Shown: positions 53,844 to 62,226, numbered from the stretch's first letter. The stretch is 64,000 nucleotides of DNA from Bradyrhizobium sp. STM 3843 (GCF_000239815.1 NZ_CAFK01000014.1:35496-99495), one strand, 5' to 3'. Notes: generated by a model from the sequence alone, not told the origin. Translations and numbers: made by a program.

Positions 53844-54281
53844 ATGGCTGCGATCGCCTGCTGTTTCTTGGCAGCCGCCCTGCCCCACGTCGCGGTTGCG
53901 CAGGCACTCGCGTCCTACAGCATCGCCGGCGACGGGATCGCAGAATCCTTGACGGGGCAGCCCGGCGATGCCGTCCGCGGACGCGCGTTGGTCGCCGACC
54001 GCAGTTCCACCTGTATCCTCTGTCACGCCGCTCCGCTGCCGGAGGTGCGGTTCCAGGGCGACCTGGCGCCGAACCTCGCCGGCGTCGGCAGCCGCTGGAG
54101 CGTTCCGCAGCTGCGCCTGCGCCTGGTCGATGCCTCGAAGTTCAAGTCGGACACCATCATGCCGTCCTATTATCGCGTGGACGGGCTGACACGGGTTGGC
54201 CGCAACTGGCAAGGCAAGCCGATCCTGGGCGCGGAACAGATCGAGGATATCGTGGCCTATCTCGCAACCCTACGTGACTGA
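53844..54281 (+). CDS. soxX: monohaem c-type cytochrome SoxX
   Basis: A 145-residue exported cytochrome. A Sec signal (MAAIACCFLAAALPHVAVAQA) is followed by the haem site Cys57-Ile-Leu-Cys60-His61 and a methionine ligand in IMPSYYRVDG. With SoxA it forms the SoxXA complex that couples thiosulfate to the SoxYZ carrier. The ATG at 53844 was chosen; a GTG at 53823 would overlap the end of fccB by 17 bases and add seven residues. It is followed 6 bases on by the SoxY-like gene. Confidence 0.9.
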   Translation: MAAIACCFLAAALPHVAVAQALASYSIAGDGIAESLTGQPGDAVRGRALVADRSSTCILCHAAPLPEVRFQGDLAPNLAGVGSRWSVPQLRLRLVDASKFKSDTIMPSYYRVDGLTRVGRNWQGKPILGAEQIEDIVAYLATLRD

Positions 54282-54287
54282 GACCAT

Positions 54288-54776
54288 ATGAAGCGCATGG
54301 CCAACATGTCAGACATCTCGCGCCGTCACGTGCTGCAGCTGGCAGGAAGCGCCGCGCTGTGCGGCGGCTTGCCCATCGTTACCGTGCGCCCGGCGCAAGC
54401 GACACCGGCGATGCTGTCCTCGGCAATCCGCAACCTGGTCGGCGAAGCGACCGTGCAACAGGGCAAGGTCAAGCTCGACATTCCGCCGCTGGTCGAGAAC
54501 GGCAACACCGTGCCGATGACGGTCAGCGTCGATCATCCGATGACCGAGACCGACTACGTCAAGAGCATCCATGTCTTCAATGAGAAGAACCCGCAGCCGA
54601 ATATCGGCAACTTCTACCTGACGCCGCGGGCCGGACGGGCACAGGTCGCGACCCGCATCCGGCTCGCCGACAGCCAGAAGGTGGTCGCGATCGCGAAATT
54701 GTCCGACGGCTCGTTCTGGCAGACCAGCGCGGACGTGATCGTCACGCTCGCCGCCTGCACCGAGGAGGTGCCGTGA
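54288..54776 (+). CDS. soxY: SoxY-related sulfur carrier with a non-canonical AACTE arm
   Basis: A 162-residue exported protein. A Tat signal (SRRHVLQLAGSAALCGGLP) and an Ig-like SoxY fold (DIPPLVENGNTVPMTVSVDHPM, IHVFNEKNPQPNIGNFYLTP) are clear. True SoxY ends in GGCGG, with the cysteine carrying the sulfur substrate. Here the end reads VTLAACTEEVP, so Cys157 is kept but the glycines are lost and five residues follow. A subgroup of SoxY-related proteins with AACIE-type arms is known. The load and partner may differ from classic Sox. It overlaps the SoxZ start by one base (TGATG). Confidence 0.85.
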   Translation: MKRMANMSDISRRHVLQLAGSAALCGGLPIVTVRPAQATPAMLSSAIRNLVGEATVQQGKVKLDIPPLVENGNTVPMTVSVDHPMTETDYVKSIHVFNEKNPQPNIGNFYLTPRAGRAQVATRIRLADSQKVVAIAKLSDGSFWQTSADVIVTLAACTEEVP

Positions 54777-55093
54777 TGGCCGCCCTGGTCAATGTGCCGC
54801 CGAAGGCCAAACGCGGCGCCGTCGTCGAGATCAAGGCCTTGATGAGCCACATCATGGAGCCGGGCTATCGACGCACGGCAGCCGGCGAGCTGATTCCGCG
54901 CGACATCATCACGAGCTTCACCTGCCGCCTCAACGGTGCCGAGATCTTTCGCGCCGATCTGTTCCCGGCGATATCAGCCAATCCCTTCATGTCATTCTTC
55001 ACGATCGCGACCGAGAGCGGCAAGTTCGAGTTCGAATGGATCGGCGACAACGGCTTCGTCGCCAACGCTGCTGCTAACATCACGGTCGAATGA
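54776..55093 (+). CDS. soxZ: SoxZ, partner of the SoxY-like carrier
   Basis: A 105-residue Ig-like protein without a signal peptide, as usual; it is exported in complex with SoxY. Family features are KAKRGAVVEIKALMSHIMEPGYRR, FTCRLNGAEIFRADLFPAISANPF and a conserved C-terminal beta sheet (FEFEWIGDNGFVANAAANITV). It starts within the stop of soxY and ends in the ATGA overlap with soxA, so soxY-soxZ-soxA are translationally coupled. Confidence 0.92.
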   Translation: MAALVNVPPKAKRGAVVEIKALMSHIMEPGYRRTAAGELIPRDIITSFTCRLNGAEIFRADLFPAISANPFMSFFTIATESGKFEFEWIGDNGFVANAAANITVE

Positions 55094-55869
55094 TGCGGCT
55101 CTGCGCGGCTGCTTTCATATTCGCAGCGCTGGGCGCCCTGCCCGTGCTGGCCGCCGAAATTCCTGCTGCGGACCGGCGCTCGGGTTACAGCTTCATGTCG
55201 TCAGACAGCAAGGCGATGCAGGACGACGACACCGCCAATCCCGGCATGCTGGCCGTGCTCGAAGGCGAAACGCTGTGGCAGACCAAGCAAGGTGATGCGG
55301 GCAAGGCCTGCGCCGATTGCCATGGTGATGCTGCGACAAGCATGAAAGGCGTTGCGGCGCGCTATCCCGCCTTCGATGCCGCGCTGGGCCGACCGGTTGA
55401 TCTCGAGCAGCGCATCAACATCTGCCGCAGGGATCACCAGCAGGCGAGCCCGTTCCCCAACGAGAGCCATGAGCTCCTCGCACTGGCCACCTATGTCGCG
55501 CAGCAATCGCGCGGGCAGCCGATCACCACGGGGGACGATTCCGCGCTGGCGCCGTTCATTGCCAAAGGACGTGAGCTGTTCATGCAGCGACAGGGCCAGC
55601 TCAATCTCGCCTGCACCAATTGCCATGACGACAACTGGGACAAGCACCTCGCGGGCTCCGCGGTCACGCAGGGACAGCCGACCGGCTATCCGATCTACCG
55701 GCTGGAGTGGCAGGCCATGGGCTCGCTCCAGCGACGCATCCGCGGCTGCATGACCGGCGTGCGCGCGCAGGCGTTCGACTTCGGCTCGCCGGAGATGGTC
55801 GCGCTCGAACTCTATCTGATGTCCCGCGCCCACGGCATGCCGCTGGAGACGCCGGCGGTGCGGCCCTGA
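55090..55869 (+). CDS. soxA: dihaem cytochrome SoxA (L-cysteine S-thiosulfotransferase)
   Basis: A 259-residue exported protein. A Sec signal (residues 1-22, cut near VLAAE) is followed by two haem sites, Cys74-Ala-Asp-Cys77-His78 and Cys175-Thr-Asn-Cys178-His179, and the haem-ligand Cys112. The active-site Cys220 lies in RRIRGCMTGVRAQ, the standard position that binds thiosulfate. SoxA with SoxX would join the substrate to the SoxY cysteine. Both ATGs at 55090 and 55093 are in frame; the first overlaps the soxZ stop. The gene ends 3 bases before the convergent LysR gene. Confidence 0.93.
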   Translation: MMRLCAAAFIFAALGALPVLAAEIPAADRRSGYSFMSSDSKAMQDDDTANPGMLAVLEGETLWQTKQGDAGKACADCHGDAATSMKGVAARYPAFDAALGRPVDLEQRINICRRDHQQASPFPNESHELLALATYVAQQSRGQPITTGDDSALAPFIAKGRELFMQRQGQLNLACTNCHDDNWDKHLAGSAVTQGQPTGYPIYRLEWQAMGSLQRRIRGCMTGVRAQAFDFGSPEMVALELYLMSRAHGMPLETPAVRP

Positions 55870-55872
55870 GCG

Positions 55873-56835
55873 CTAGGCGCGCTTTGGCTTGCCGCGCGAC
55901 GCGCGCGTCGCGGTCGCGGCGGTTCTTGGGGTGTCCGAACTGTGCGACGCCAGCTTCAGCCGGGGATCGGCGGCAAGGAAATCGATGAAGGTCCGCACCT
56001 TGGCCGAGAGATATTTCCGGGTCGGATACACGGCCGACAGCGGCCCTTCGATCGTCGTCCACTGCGGCATTACCGGCTCGAGGCGCCTGTGAACCAGATC
56101 GTCTGCGATCAGCCATTTCGGCAGCACGGCCATGCCCATGCCGGCCACCGCAGCCAGATGCAGCAGGGTCTCGTTGCCGCTGGCGAGTACTTCGTTGAGG
56201 GTCAGATGCTCCGCGCCATCCGGTCCTTGCAGCGCAATGGTGCGCACCGAGTACAGCGGATATTTCAGGAGCGCGTGCCCGTTGATCTCGGCAATCGTTG
56301 TCGGCCGTCCGGCGCGGTCCAAATAGGCCGGCGATGCCACCAGTTGCATCACGATTTTTGCCAACGGGCGGGCGATCAGGCTTTCATCAGGCTTTGCCGT
56401 AACCCGGAGCGCCAGATCGAAACCCTCGTCGATCATGTTCACGAGCCGCCCGCTGAGATCGATGTCGAGCTGCACCTGAGGATAGCGCGCCTGGTAGTCA
56501 GCCAGGATGCCGGCGAACAGCGGATTGGCGAACCAGACCGGGGCGCTCAGCTTCAGCGTGCCGCGGGGGATCACCGTCGCCTTGCTGACGACGGCCTCGA
56601 CCTCGTCGAGCGCCTCGATCATCTGGCGCGCCTGCTCGAAATAGAGCGCGCCCGCCTCGGTGAGACCGACCCGGCGACTGGTCCGATTGAGGAGCCGTGT
56701 CGAGAGGCGCCGCTCCAGCTCCATCACATGCTTGCTGGCCATGGCCGGCGACAGGCCCAGCCGACCTGCCGCCGCCGCGAAGCTCCTGAGTTCGGCGACG
56801 GCGCAGAACACCCTGATGCTGACAAGCCTGTCCAT
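55873..56835 (-). CDS. LysR-family regulator
   Basis: A 320-residue regulator. The HTH lies in residues 1-60 (LVSIRVFCAVAELRSFAAAAGRLGLSPAMASKHVMELERRL), and the effector domain includes GRLVNMIDEGFDLALRV, typical of the CrgA-like branch. The C-terminal 25 residues are basic and Ser/Thr-rich. It is convergent with soxA and divergent from the doxX-type gene, 101 bases apart; in that gap are inverted repeats that may be its operator. It may control the doxX-dsrE-thioredoxin genes. Confidence 0.9.
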   Translation of the reverse strand: MDRLVSIRVFCAVAELRSFAAAAGRLGLSPAMASKHVMELERRLSTRLLNRTSRRVGLTEAGALYFEQARQMIEALDEVEAVVSKATVIPRGTLKLSAPVWFANPLFAGILADYQARYPQVQLDIDLSGRLVNMIDEGFDLALRVTAKPDESLIARPLAKIVMQLVASPAYLDRAGRPTTIAEINGHALLKYPLYSVRTIALQGPDGAEHLTLNEVLASGNETLLHLAAVAGMGMAVLPKWLIADDLVHRRLEPVMPQWTTIEGPLSAVYPTRKYLSAKVRTFIDFLAADPRLKLASHSSDTPRTAATATRASRGKPKRA

Positions 56836-56853
56836 CGATCATCAACCAAGAGG

Positions 56854-56902
56854 AAATGATTGATCAACAGCTAGCACAATGATCAAACCCAGAGAAATCA
56901 TT
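56854..56902. promoter_or_regulatory. candidate LysR operator between lysR and doxX
   Basis: AAATGATT at 56854-56861 is mirrored by AATCATT at 56896-56902 (seven matched bases), and TTGATCAA at 56860-56867 lies next to the left arm, with a second TGATCAA near 56880. The gap of 101 bases between divergent genes is AT-rich for this genome, as expected for a promoter. Confidence 0.4.
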
Positions 56903-56936
56903 AAACGGGTCGACACCATCAGCTTCGGAGCCCGTC

Positions 56937-57362
56937 ATGTCGACCACCACACTCGCCCCCGCTCAGCCGGCCATTGCCTTGCGGATCGGCCTCTGGATCG
57001 CGCAGGCCCTGCTCTTCGTTACCTTCGGCGGAGCCGGGCTCGTCAAGCTGCTCACGCCGATCCCTCAGCTGGCCGCCATGATGCCGTGGACCGGCGACCA
57101 TTCCGAAGCATTCGTCCGCATGATCGGAGTGATCGATCTCGCCGGCGGCCTCGGCATTCTGTTGCCAGCCCTCACCCGCATCATGCCGCGCCTCACGGTG
57201 CTGGCTGCGCTCGGCTGCACGACGCTCCAGATAGTCGCGATCGTCTTCCACGTTTCGCGTGGCGAAGGCGCCGTTACGCCGCTCAACCTGGTGTTGCTGG
57301 CACTTTCGGCGTTCGTGCTGTGGGGACGCAGTCGCAAGGCGCCGATCCTGCCGCGCAGCTGA
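56937..57362 (+). CDS. DoxX-family membrane protein
   Basis: A 141-residue protein with four membrane helices. The first is at 18-40 (LWIAQALLFVTFGGAGLVKLL), and PWTGDHSEAFVRMIGVIDLAGGLGILLPAL is the family core. DoxX-like proteins take part in quinone-linked redox, including thiosulfate:quinone oxidoreductase in archaea. The position beside sulfur genes fits but does not prove a sulfur role. CGGAGCCC precedes the ATG at 56937. It is the first gene of a probable run doxX-dsrE-thioredoxin. Confidence 0.82.
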   Translation: MSTTTLAPAQPAIALRIGLWIAQALLFVTFGGAGLVKLLTPIPQLAAMMPWTGDHSEAFVRMIGVIDLAGGLGILLPALTRIMPRLTVLAALGCTTLQIVAIVFHVSRGEGAVTPLNLVLLALSAFVLWGRSRKAPILPRS

Positions 57363-57433
57363 CGCTCTCCGGCCAGCACGTATCGGCGATCAACGGTCGT
57401 CGTCAGCACTCCGTAACGACGAGGCTCCTTTCG

Positions 57434-57907
57434 ATGAGCGACCCGATCAACGATCTTTCAAGGCGCGGATTCCTCGCCGGAGCACCGGCGGCGATCGGGA
57501 CGGCGGCGCCAGCCGTCCCGATTCCCGCTTCCCCTCACGCAAGCCATGGGATCGTCATCTTGATCGATCGCAACGATCCGCATGTCATGGGACACGCCAT
57601 CAGCTACTCCGCCAATCTCTCCAAGCACTTTGCCAGCAAGCGACAAACACTGCCGATCGAAGTGGTCGCCAATGGCCAAGGGATCGACATCTTTCGCGCC
57701 GATAGATCACAGCTGAAGGAGCCGCTGGCGGCGGTGCGCCAGATGTATCCCAACATCGCCTTCAGCATGTGCGCGTCCTCGAAAGCGATCGCCGAAGCCA
57801 AGGAGAACATCACGATCCAGCTGATCGATGGCGCGCAGCTGGTACCATTCGGAATCGGCCGCGTCGCCGAATTGCAGATGAAGGGGTGGGCTTACATCCA
57901 TGGCTGA
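57434..57907 (+). CDS. Tat-exported DsrE-like protein
   Basis: A 157-residue protein. A Tat signal (LSRRGFLAGAPAAIGTAAPA) is followed by a DsrE/DsrF-type fold (HGIVILIDRNDPHVMGHAISYSANLSKHF, LPIEVVANGQGIDIFRADRS, IAFSMCASSKAIAEAKE). One cysteine (FSMCASSKA) is in the place where DsrE-type carriers keep a sulfur-binding cysteine. Classic DsrE acts in the cytoplasm, whereas this one is exported. It follows doxX by 71 bases, and its stop overlaps the start of the thioredoxin by 8 bases. Confidence 0.8.
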   Translation: MSDPINDLSRRGFLAGAPAAIGTAAPAVPIPASPHASHGIVILIDRNDPHVMGHAISYSANLSKHFASKRQTLPIEVVANGQGIDIFRADRSQLKEPLAAVRQMYPNIAFSMCASSKAIAEAKENITIQLIDGAQLVPFGIGRVAELQMKGWAYIHG

Positions 57908-58514
57908 TCAGGTCGCTTCGCTCGGGCCGCTCCGAGCCCGACGGCAGCTGCTGCTGAACGGAGCCGGGCTCAGCTTCACGTTGCTGCTCGCCGCGCGTGC
58001 GCGCGCTGAGGAGCCGAACCCGCCGGTGTTCGGCACGGCGCGCAGCCAGTTCATTATCGTCCGGCCCCGCACGCCGTTGGCGCCGCTCCGGCTTCAGGAC
58101 CTGACCGGCAAGGAGGTCGTGCAGGCGACCAAGCCGGGCCACGTCACGTTGGTCAATCTCTGGGCCACCTGGTGCGCCGCCTGCAGGATCGACCTGCCGG
58201 CCTTGGCCGGCCTGGAGCGGCAGCGGATTCCCGGCCTCGACATCTGGACCATCTGCACCGACGCGCGCGCCCCAAAGGACATCCGCCGCTATGCCCAGGA
58301 CGTCGCGATGCCCCGCCAATCCTTTGCCGATCCGCATTCATCGGCGACCAACGCGGCCGATAGGGACGCTTCGAGGTTTGCATTGCCTGCGATGCCGATC
58401 TCCTATCTGATCGGGACCAGCGGCCTGATCGAGGGCTACATCACCGGCGCGCCCGAATGGCTCTCGCCCGCCGGCGACGCCCTGCTCCGCTACTATCTGG
58501 ACCGGCAGGATTGA
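57900..58514 (+). CDS. periplasmic TlpA/SoxW-like thioredoxin
   Basis: A 204-residue thioredoxin-fold protein with an export signal (RARRQLLLNGAGLSFTLLLAARARA, twin-arginine-like). Its active site is Cys92-Ala-Ala-Cys95 (LWATWCAACRIDLP). The C-terminal PAMPISYLIGTSGLIEGYITGAPEW carries the cis-proline region. It probably keeps the cysteines of SoxY, SoxA or FccB reduced in the periplasm, using CcdA as electron source; this is inferred from position. Its start lies inside the dsrE gene, indicating coupling. Confidence 0.88.
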   Translation: MADQVASLGPLRARRQLLLNGAGLSFTLLLAARARAEEPNPPVFGTARSQFIIVRPRTPLAPLRLQDLTGKEVVQATKPGHVTLVNLWATWCAACRIDLPALAGLERQRIPGLDIWTICTDARAPKDIRRYAQDVAMPRQSFADPHSSATNAADRDASRFALPAMPISYLIGTSGLIEGYITGAPEWLSPAGDALLRYYLDRQD

Positions 58515-58573
58515 GCGTTGGCGGCGAAGCCGGCCGCGCTGCGGCCGGCTCGAACACGAATGGTCTTTGGACG

Positions 58574-60232
58574 CTACTCCGCAGGCGCGGCCACCGGCAT
58601 CTCCGGATGCGAGACGTAGTGCTCGCTGGCGCCGACCTTGCTCAACCAAAACAGCCCGGCCGCGACGACGGCATAGGCCAACGCGACCGCAGGCGTGACG
58701 CCGAGGCCGCCGCCAACGCCGACCGCCTCACCATGCATGAAGCCGAAATAGGTCATCACGGCGCCGGCCAGCGCGAAGGCCGAGGCCTTGGCGAAATCGC
58801 GCTCGATCACGAACACGCCAATGGCACCTAACACGAGGCCAGCGAGGATCGAGCCCCCGCCCATCACTTCGAGCCCGTGATAGAGCACGCCCTGCTGCGG
58901 CAAAGCGGCGATCGCCGCGGTCTTGACCGCGACAGCCTTGTCCGGCGCCATGCCGCCGACCGCCTGCGCCGCCGTCAACGTCGACGCCAGCATGGTGTCG
59001 ATCTGCAGCTTGGCCCAGGCCGCCAGATGCGGCGTAAACGCGAGCACGATCGCCGGCGCATGCTTGACTGGCGTGGTCTGGAACGCCTGTGCCCCGATCA
59101 GCATGCCGATATAGAGCAGGATCGGCGAGATCGCCACGACGGGCACCAGCGCCAGCAGCACCGAGATGATGCCGAGCCAGGACAACAGGATCACCATGAG
59201 GCCGGTCGCGGCGGAATAGCCGATCCGTCCGCCCATCGCCTTCCAACCGGGATGGCCGATATAAACCGCGTTGATGAAGGGGTTGCCCATCAGGCAGCCG
59301 ATCAGGCTGACCACGCCGTCGGCCGTCAGCACGCGGGTGGTCGGATACTCATCTCCGGCGGCTTCGGCGCTTTCGACATTGTCCATGGCCTCGACGAGAT
59401 CATAGATGCCGAACGGGATCGCGGTGACCAGGATGACGCCGAGATATTCGAAGCCGGAGAACACGGTGTTGAAGGCCGGCACCGGCACCGAGAAGCCGAA
59501 ATTGGCGAAGGCATCGCCAACGCCCTTGAGGCTGAGGCCGCCGAGCCCAAGGCCGAACAAGTTGGAGCCCCAGCCGATCACCATGCCGGCCGCGATCGCG
59601 ACCAGGCCCGCGGGCAGCCCCTTCGGATATTTCACCCCACCGAACCAACTCACCAGGATGATGGCGAAGCAGACCAGGCCGATCTGCGGCGTCATGTACA
59701 TCTCGAGCGCCGGGCGCATCGAGATGAAGGTGATGGAAACGCCGGCCAGAGTGCCGAGCAGCGCCGCGCGCGGCGTGATCTGCCGGATATAGGGCGCGAC
59801 GAAGCCGCCGATCATCAGGATGAAGCTCTGGAAGAACACCCAGACCAGGCCCGCAGACCAGCCCTTCATGGGATCGCCGGTCTTCAGCGTGATCGGCAGC
59901 ATGATCACGAAGGTGACAATGAACATGTGGGGCACGCTGACGCCCGAGGGCAGCGCGCAGACGTCGCTACGGCCGGTCTTCAGCGCCAGGCGATAGGCCA
60001 GGAACGCGTAGTAGAACGTCGAGAGGCACATCATCAGCCCCAGCGCCGGCAGGATGCGGCCGAACACCAGGCTGTCAGGCATCTTCAGCACGAAGCGCAA
60101 CAGGCCGGTCAGCACCAGCATGTTGACGAGGATGTTGGTGCCGAAGCCGAAAAACGCATTCCAGTCGCCTGAAGTCCACAAGACCGGCTTGAAATCCGCG
60201 CGCACCGCGCCTGCCGTCCCACTTGCGCTCAT
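58574..60232 (-). CDS. NCS2-like (xanthine/uracil permease-type) transporter
   Basis: A 552-residue inner-membrane protein with about 13 helices. GDWNAFFGFGTNILVNMLVLTGLLRF and the GFEYLGVILVTAIPFGIYDLVEAMDNVESAEAAGDEYPTTRVL region resemble the AzgA-type branch of the nucleobase carriers. It is encoded just after the cysteine hydrolase gene (20 bases) on the same strand, so it probably brings in the substrate of that enzyme, an amide- or ureide-like nitrogen source. The exact substrate is unknown. Confidence 0.82.
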   Translation of the reverse strand: MSASGTAGAVRADFKPVLWTSGDWNAFFGFGTNILVNMLVLTGLLRFVLKMPDSLVFGRILPALGLMMCLSTFYYAFLAYRLALKTGRSDVCALPSGVSVPHMFIVTFVIMLPITLKTGDPMKGWSAGLVWVFFQSFILMIGGFVAPYIRQITPRAALLGTLAGVSITFISMRPALEMYMTPQIGLVCFAIILVSWFGGVKYPKGLPAGLVAIAAGMVIGWGSNLFGLGLGGLSLKGVGDAFANFGFSVPVPAFNTVFSGFEYLGVILVTAIPFGIYDLVEAMDNVESAEAAGDEYPTTRVLTADGVVSLIGCLMGNPFINAVYIGHPGWKAMGGRIGYSAATGLMVILLSWLGIISVLLALVPVVAISPILLYIGMLIGAQAFQTTPVKHAPAIVLAFTPHLAAWAKLQIDTMLASTLTAAQAVGGMAPDKAVAVKTAAIAALPQQGVLYHGLEVMGGGSILAGLVLGAIGVFVIERDFAKASAFALAGAVMTYFGFMHGEAVGVGGGLGVTPAVALAYAVVAAGLFWLSKVGASEHYVSHPEMPVAAPAE

Positions 60233-60252
60233 CGCATTGCTCCCCGTGCTGT

Positions 60253-60957
60253 TTAGGCGTTCAACGTCTCCAAACTCATCGCTGCCAGAACGGCGGTGGA
60301 ATCGGCGACCCAGCCGAAGATGCCGCCCTGGGCCTTGATCATCCGCAGGCCCATCTCGTGAAATTCCGGGAAGTAGGACGCGCAGCCGTCCGAGATGACG
60401 ACGCAGCGATAGCCGCGGTCATTGGCCTCGCGCACCGTGGTGTTGACGCAGACTTCCGTGGTCACGCCGCACACCAGCAGATTGGCGATCGCGTGCTGCT
60501 TCAGCACGTCCCCGAGCTCGGTGGCGTAGAACGCGCCCTTGCCCGGCTTGTCGATCACGACCTCGCCCGCGACGGGATAAAGCTCAGGAATGATGTCGTG
60601 GCCTGGTTCGCCGCGGATCAGAATGCGCCCCATCGGCCCGGGATCACCGATACGCAAGGACGGCGCGCCGCGCTCGACCTTGGCGGGCGGCGCATCGGAA
60701 AGATCGGGCTTGTGGCCTTCGCGGGTATGGATGACCAGCATGCCCGCGTTGCGCGCCGCGGTCAGCAGATTGGCGATCGGCTGCACCGCGCGCGCAAGCT
60801 GCGATACGTCGTTGCCGAGCGTCTCGCCGAAGCCGCCGGGCTCCATGAAGTCGCGCTGCATGTCGATGATGAGAAGCGCGGTCTTCGACCAATCGAGACT
60901 GATCGGCTCGGGCTCGGCCATCACCGTGCCTGTGGTGGCTAAGAGTGAGCTCGTCAT
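60253..60957 (-). CDS. cysteine hydrolase, isochorismatase family (biuret hydrolase/ureidoacrylate hydrolase-like)
   Basis: A 234-residue amidohydrolase. The triad is Asp32 ([10 protein letters not shown]), Lys137 ([10 protein letters not shown]) and Cys170 ([10 protein letters not shown]); the 33-residue gap from lysine to cysteine equals that in rhizobial biuret hydrolase. The stretches [38 protein letters not shown] and [12 protein letters not shown] match that subfamily closely. It would release ammonia from a small amide. The start [10 protein letters not shown] at 60957 has GGGGGAAG 8 bases upstream; 60921 (MAEPEPIS) is an alternative. It is followed by its permease and preceded by a GntR-like palindrome. 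Confidence 0.85.
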   Translation of the reverse strand: MTSSLLATTGTVMAEPEPISLDWSKTALLIIDMQRDFMEPGGFGETLGNDVSQLARAVQPIANLLTAARNAGMLVIHTREGHKPDLSDAPPAKVERGAPSLRIGDPGPMGRILIRGEPGHDIIPELYPVAGEVVIDKPGKGAFYATELGDVLKQHAIANLLVCGVTTEVCVNTTVREANDRGYRCVVISDGCASYFPEFHEMGLRMIKAQGGIFGWVADSTAVLAAMSLETLNA

Positions 60958-61015
60958 GGCCGACGCTTCCCCCGCGCAAGAGATCTCCCAAGGCACGGTC
61001 AAGCAAGCGCTATGC

Positions 61016-61029
61016 CATTGTGTACAATG
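61016..61029 (-). promoter_or_regulatory. GntR-type palindrome upstream of the hydrolase/permease operon
   Basis: CATTGT-GT-ACAATG: two perfectly matched 6-base arms around a 2-base centre, with a TTGTNNACAA core as in operators of GntR/FadR-type regulators. It lies 59 bases upstream of the hydrolase start. No gntR gene is in the window. Confidence 0.5.
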
Positions 61030-61329
61030 CGGCGAGGTGCGCCAGCGATTCGAATGCTGTTTTCAACTCAAGAGCTTACGGCCATTTCTGGCGTTGCTTC
61101 TTCATTATGCAGCCGGTGAGATAAACGCTTTGCGCTCATTTCTTGAGCTATCATGCATGCAAGGCCGCAGCATTGCCCAAAAGCCATGCGGCAAAAGATA
61201 ATGGAGGCGTTGCGGCGCTTTACTGCATCACCACGCCGCTCTGTCCTGGGGGTGAGCTTCTGGATTGTCATGCTTCGATCATGTGGCGGGCATCGGGCTC
61301 GTCGCCTCGTCGCACGGGGACCGACGATG
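61030..61329. other. intergenic region, no gene seen
   Basis: About 300 bases of mixed composition, more AT-rich than the neighbours. Several in-frame short stretches exist on the plus strand but none has a ribosome-binding site or a recognisable product. It may be the remains of a decayed gene upstream of the LysR stop. Confidence 0.4.
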
Positions 61330-62226
61330 CTAGATCAATGACTTGGGAAACCCCGCTGCGAGATGGTCAATGAGCGCTCGGACAGCGCGAGGCAGACCAC
61401 GGCGCGTGGTGAAGACGAGATGCACGATACCCTGGTGACCGCGCCAGTCTGAAAGGACATGGACGAGCTTGCCTTGGCCAAGCGCCTCCCGGCAGAGCTG
61501 ATCCGGCAGGAGCGCGACGCCGAGTCCCGCGACCGCCGCATCGCGTACCGCGCCAAAGTCGCCGCATCCCATGCGTGGTTCATGCCTGTGAACACGAGCG
61601 CGCCCGTCATCCGTCTCCAGATGCCATTCGACCAAAACATCGTCATCGGACGTCGCGAGCGTCGGAAGCGTAGCGAGATCGTCCAGGGTCCGCAGCCGGC
61701 TTGCAAGCTGCGGGCTCGCCACAAGGATGCGCGTGGATGTCCCGAGCGACCGCATCGTAAGAGCTGCGTCGCCGACGAGCACAGAACGAACACGCAGGGC
61801 CACATCGATCCGTTCTTCGATCAGGTTCACGGGCCGGTCGATGGCGATGAGTTGCAAGCGCACCTTGGGATAGCGAGCCAGGAAGCTCGACACGAGCCCG
61901 GATATTTCCGCCACCATGCCGGTCGGGCAGCTGAAACGAATGCGGCCATGGGGCTCTGCCTGCGCTTGCGTCACGAGCGCCTCGGCCTGTTCGGCCTCCG
62001 CCAGGATTGCACGGCAGCGCTCGTAGAAAGCCTGCCCCAGCTCGGTGACGCGAAAGCGTCTGCTCGATCGCTCGATCAGGCGCAGGCCCAGACGCTCCTC
62101 GAGCCCGGCGATCCGCCGGCTCAGTTTTGATTTGGGCTCGCGCAAGGCCCTCCCGGCGGCAGCAAATCCGCCATGCCCAACCACCTGGGCAAAATAGGCG
62201 AAGTCGTTCAGATCGGCCTTGATCAT
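61330..62226 (-). CDS. LysR-family regulator
   Basis: A 298-residue regulator of normal length. The HTH lies within residues 3-62 (DLNDFAYFAQVVGHGGFAAAGRALREPKSKLSRRIAGLEERL), and the effector domain follows with GRIRFSCPTGMVAEISG and DAAVAGLGVALLPDQLC. The ATG at 62226 has GAGAGGAACG directly upstream; a longer frame to 62289 begins in the divergent promoter. It is divergent from the SDR gene (113 bases), the classic layout for a LysR controlling its neighbour; SDR and the NTF2-like gene are its likely targets. Confidence 0.9.
   Translation of the reverse strand: MIKADLNDFAYFAQVVGHGGFAAAGRALREPKSKLSRRIAGLEERLGLRLIERSSRRFRVTELGQAFYERCRAILAEAEQAEALVTQAQAEPHGRIRFSCPTGMVAEISGLVSSFLARYPKVRLQLIAIDRPVNLIEERIDVALRVRSVLVGDAALTMRSLGTSTRILVASPQLASRLRTLDDLATLPTLATSDDDVLVEWHLETDDGRARVHRHEPRMGCGDFGAVRDAAVAGLGVALLPDQLCREALGQGKLVHVLSDWRGHQGIVHLVFTTRRGLPRAVRALIDHLAAGFPKSLI

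Noticed and set aside
58877..60172. A 431-codon plus-strand frame opposite the NCS2-like permease
   Set aside because: It is the complementary reading of membrane helices and has no recognisable fold.
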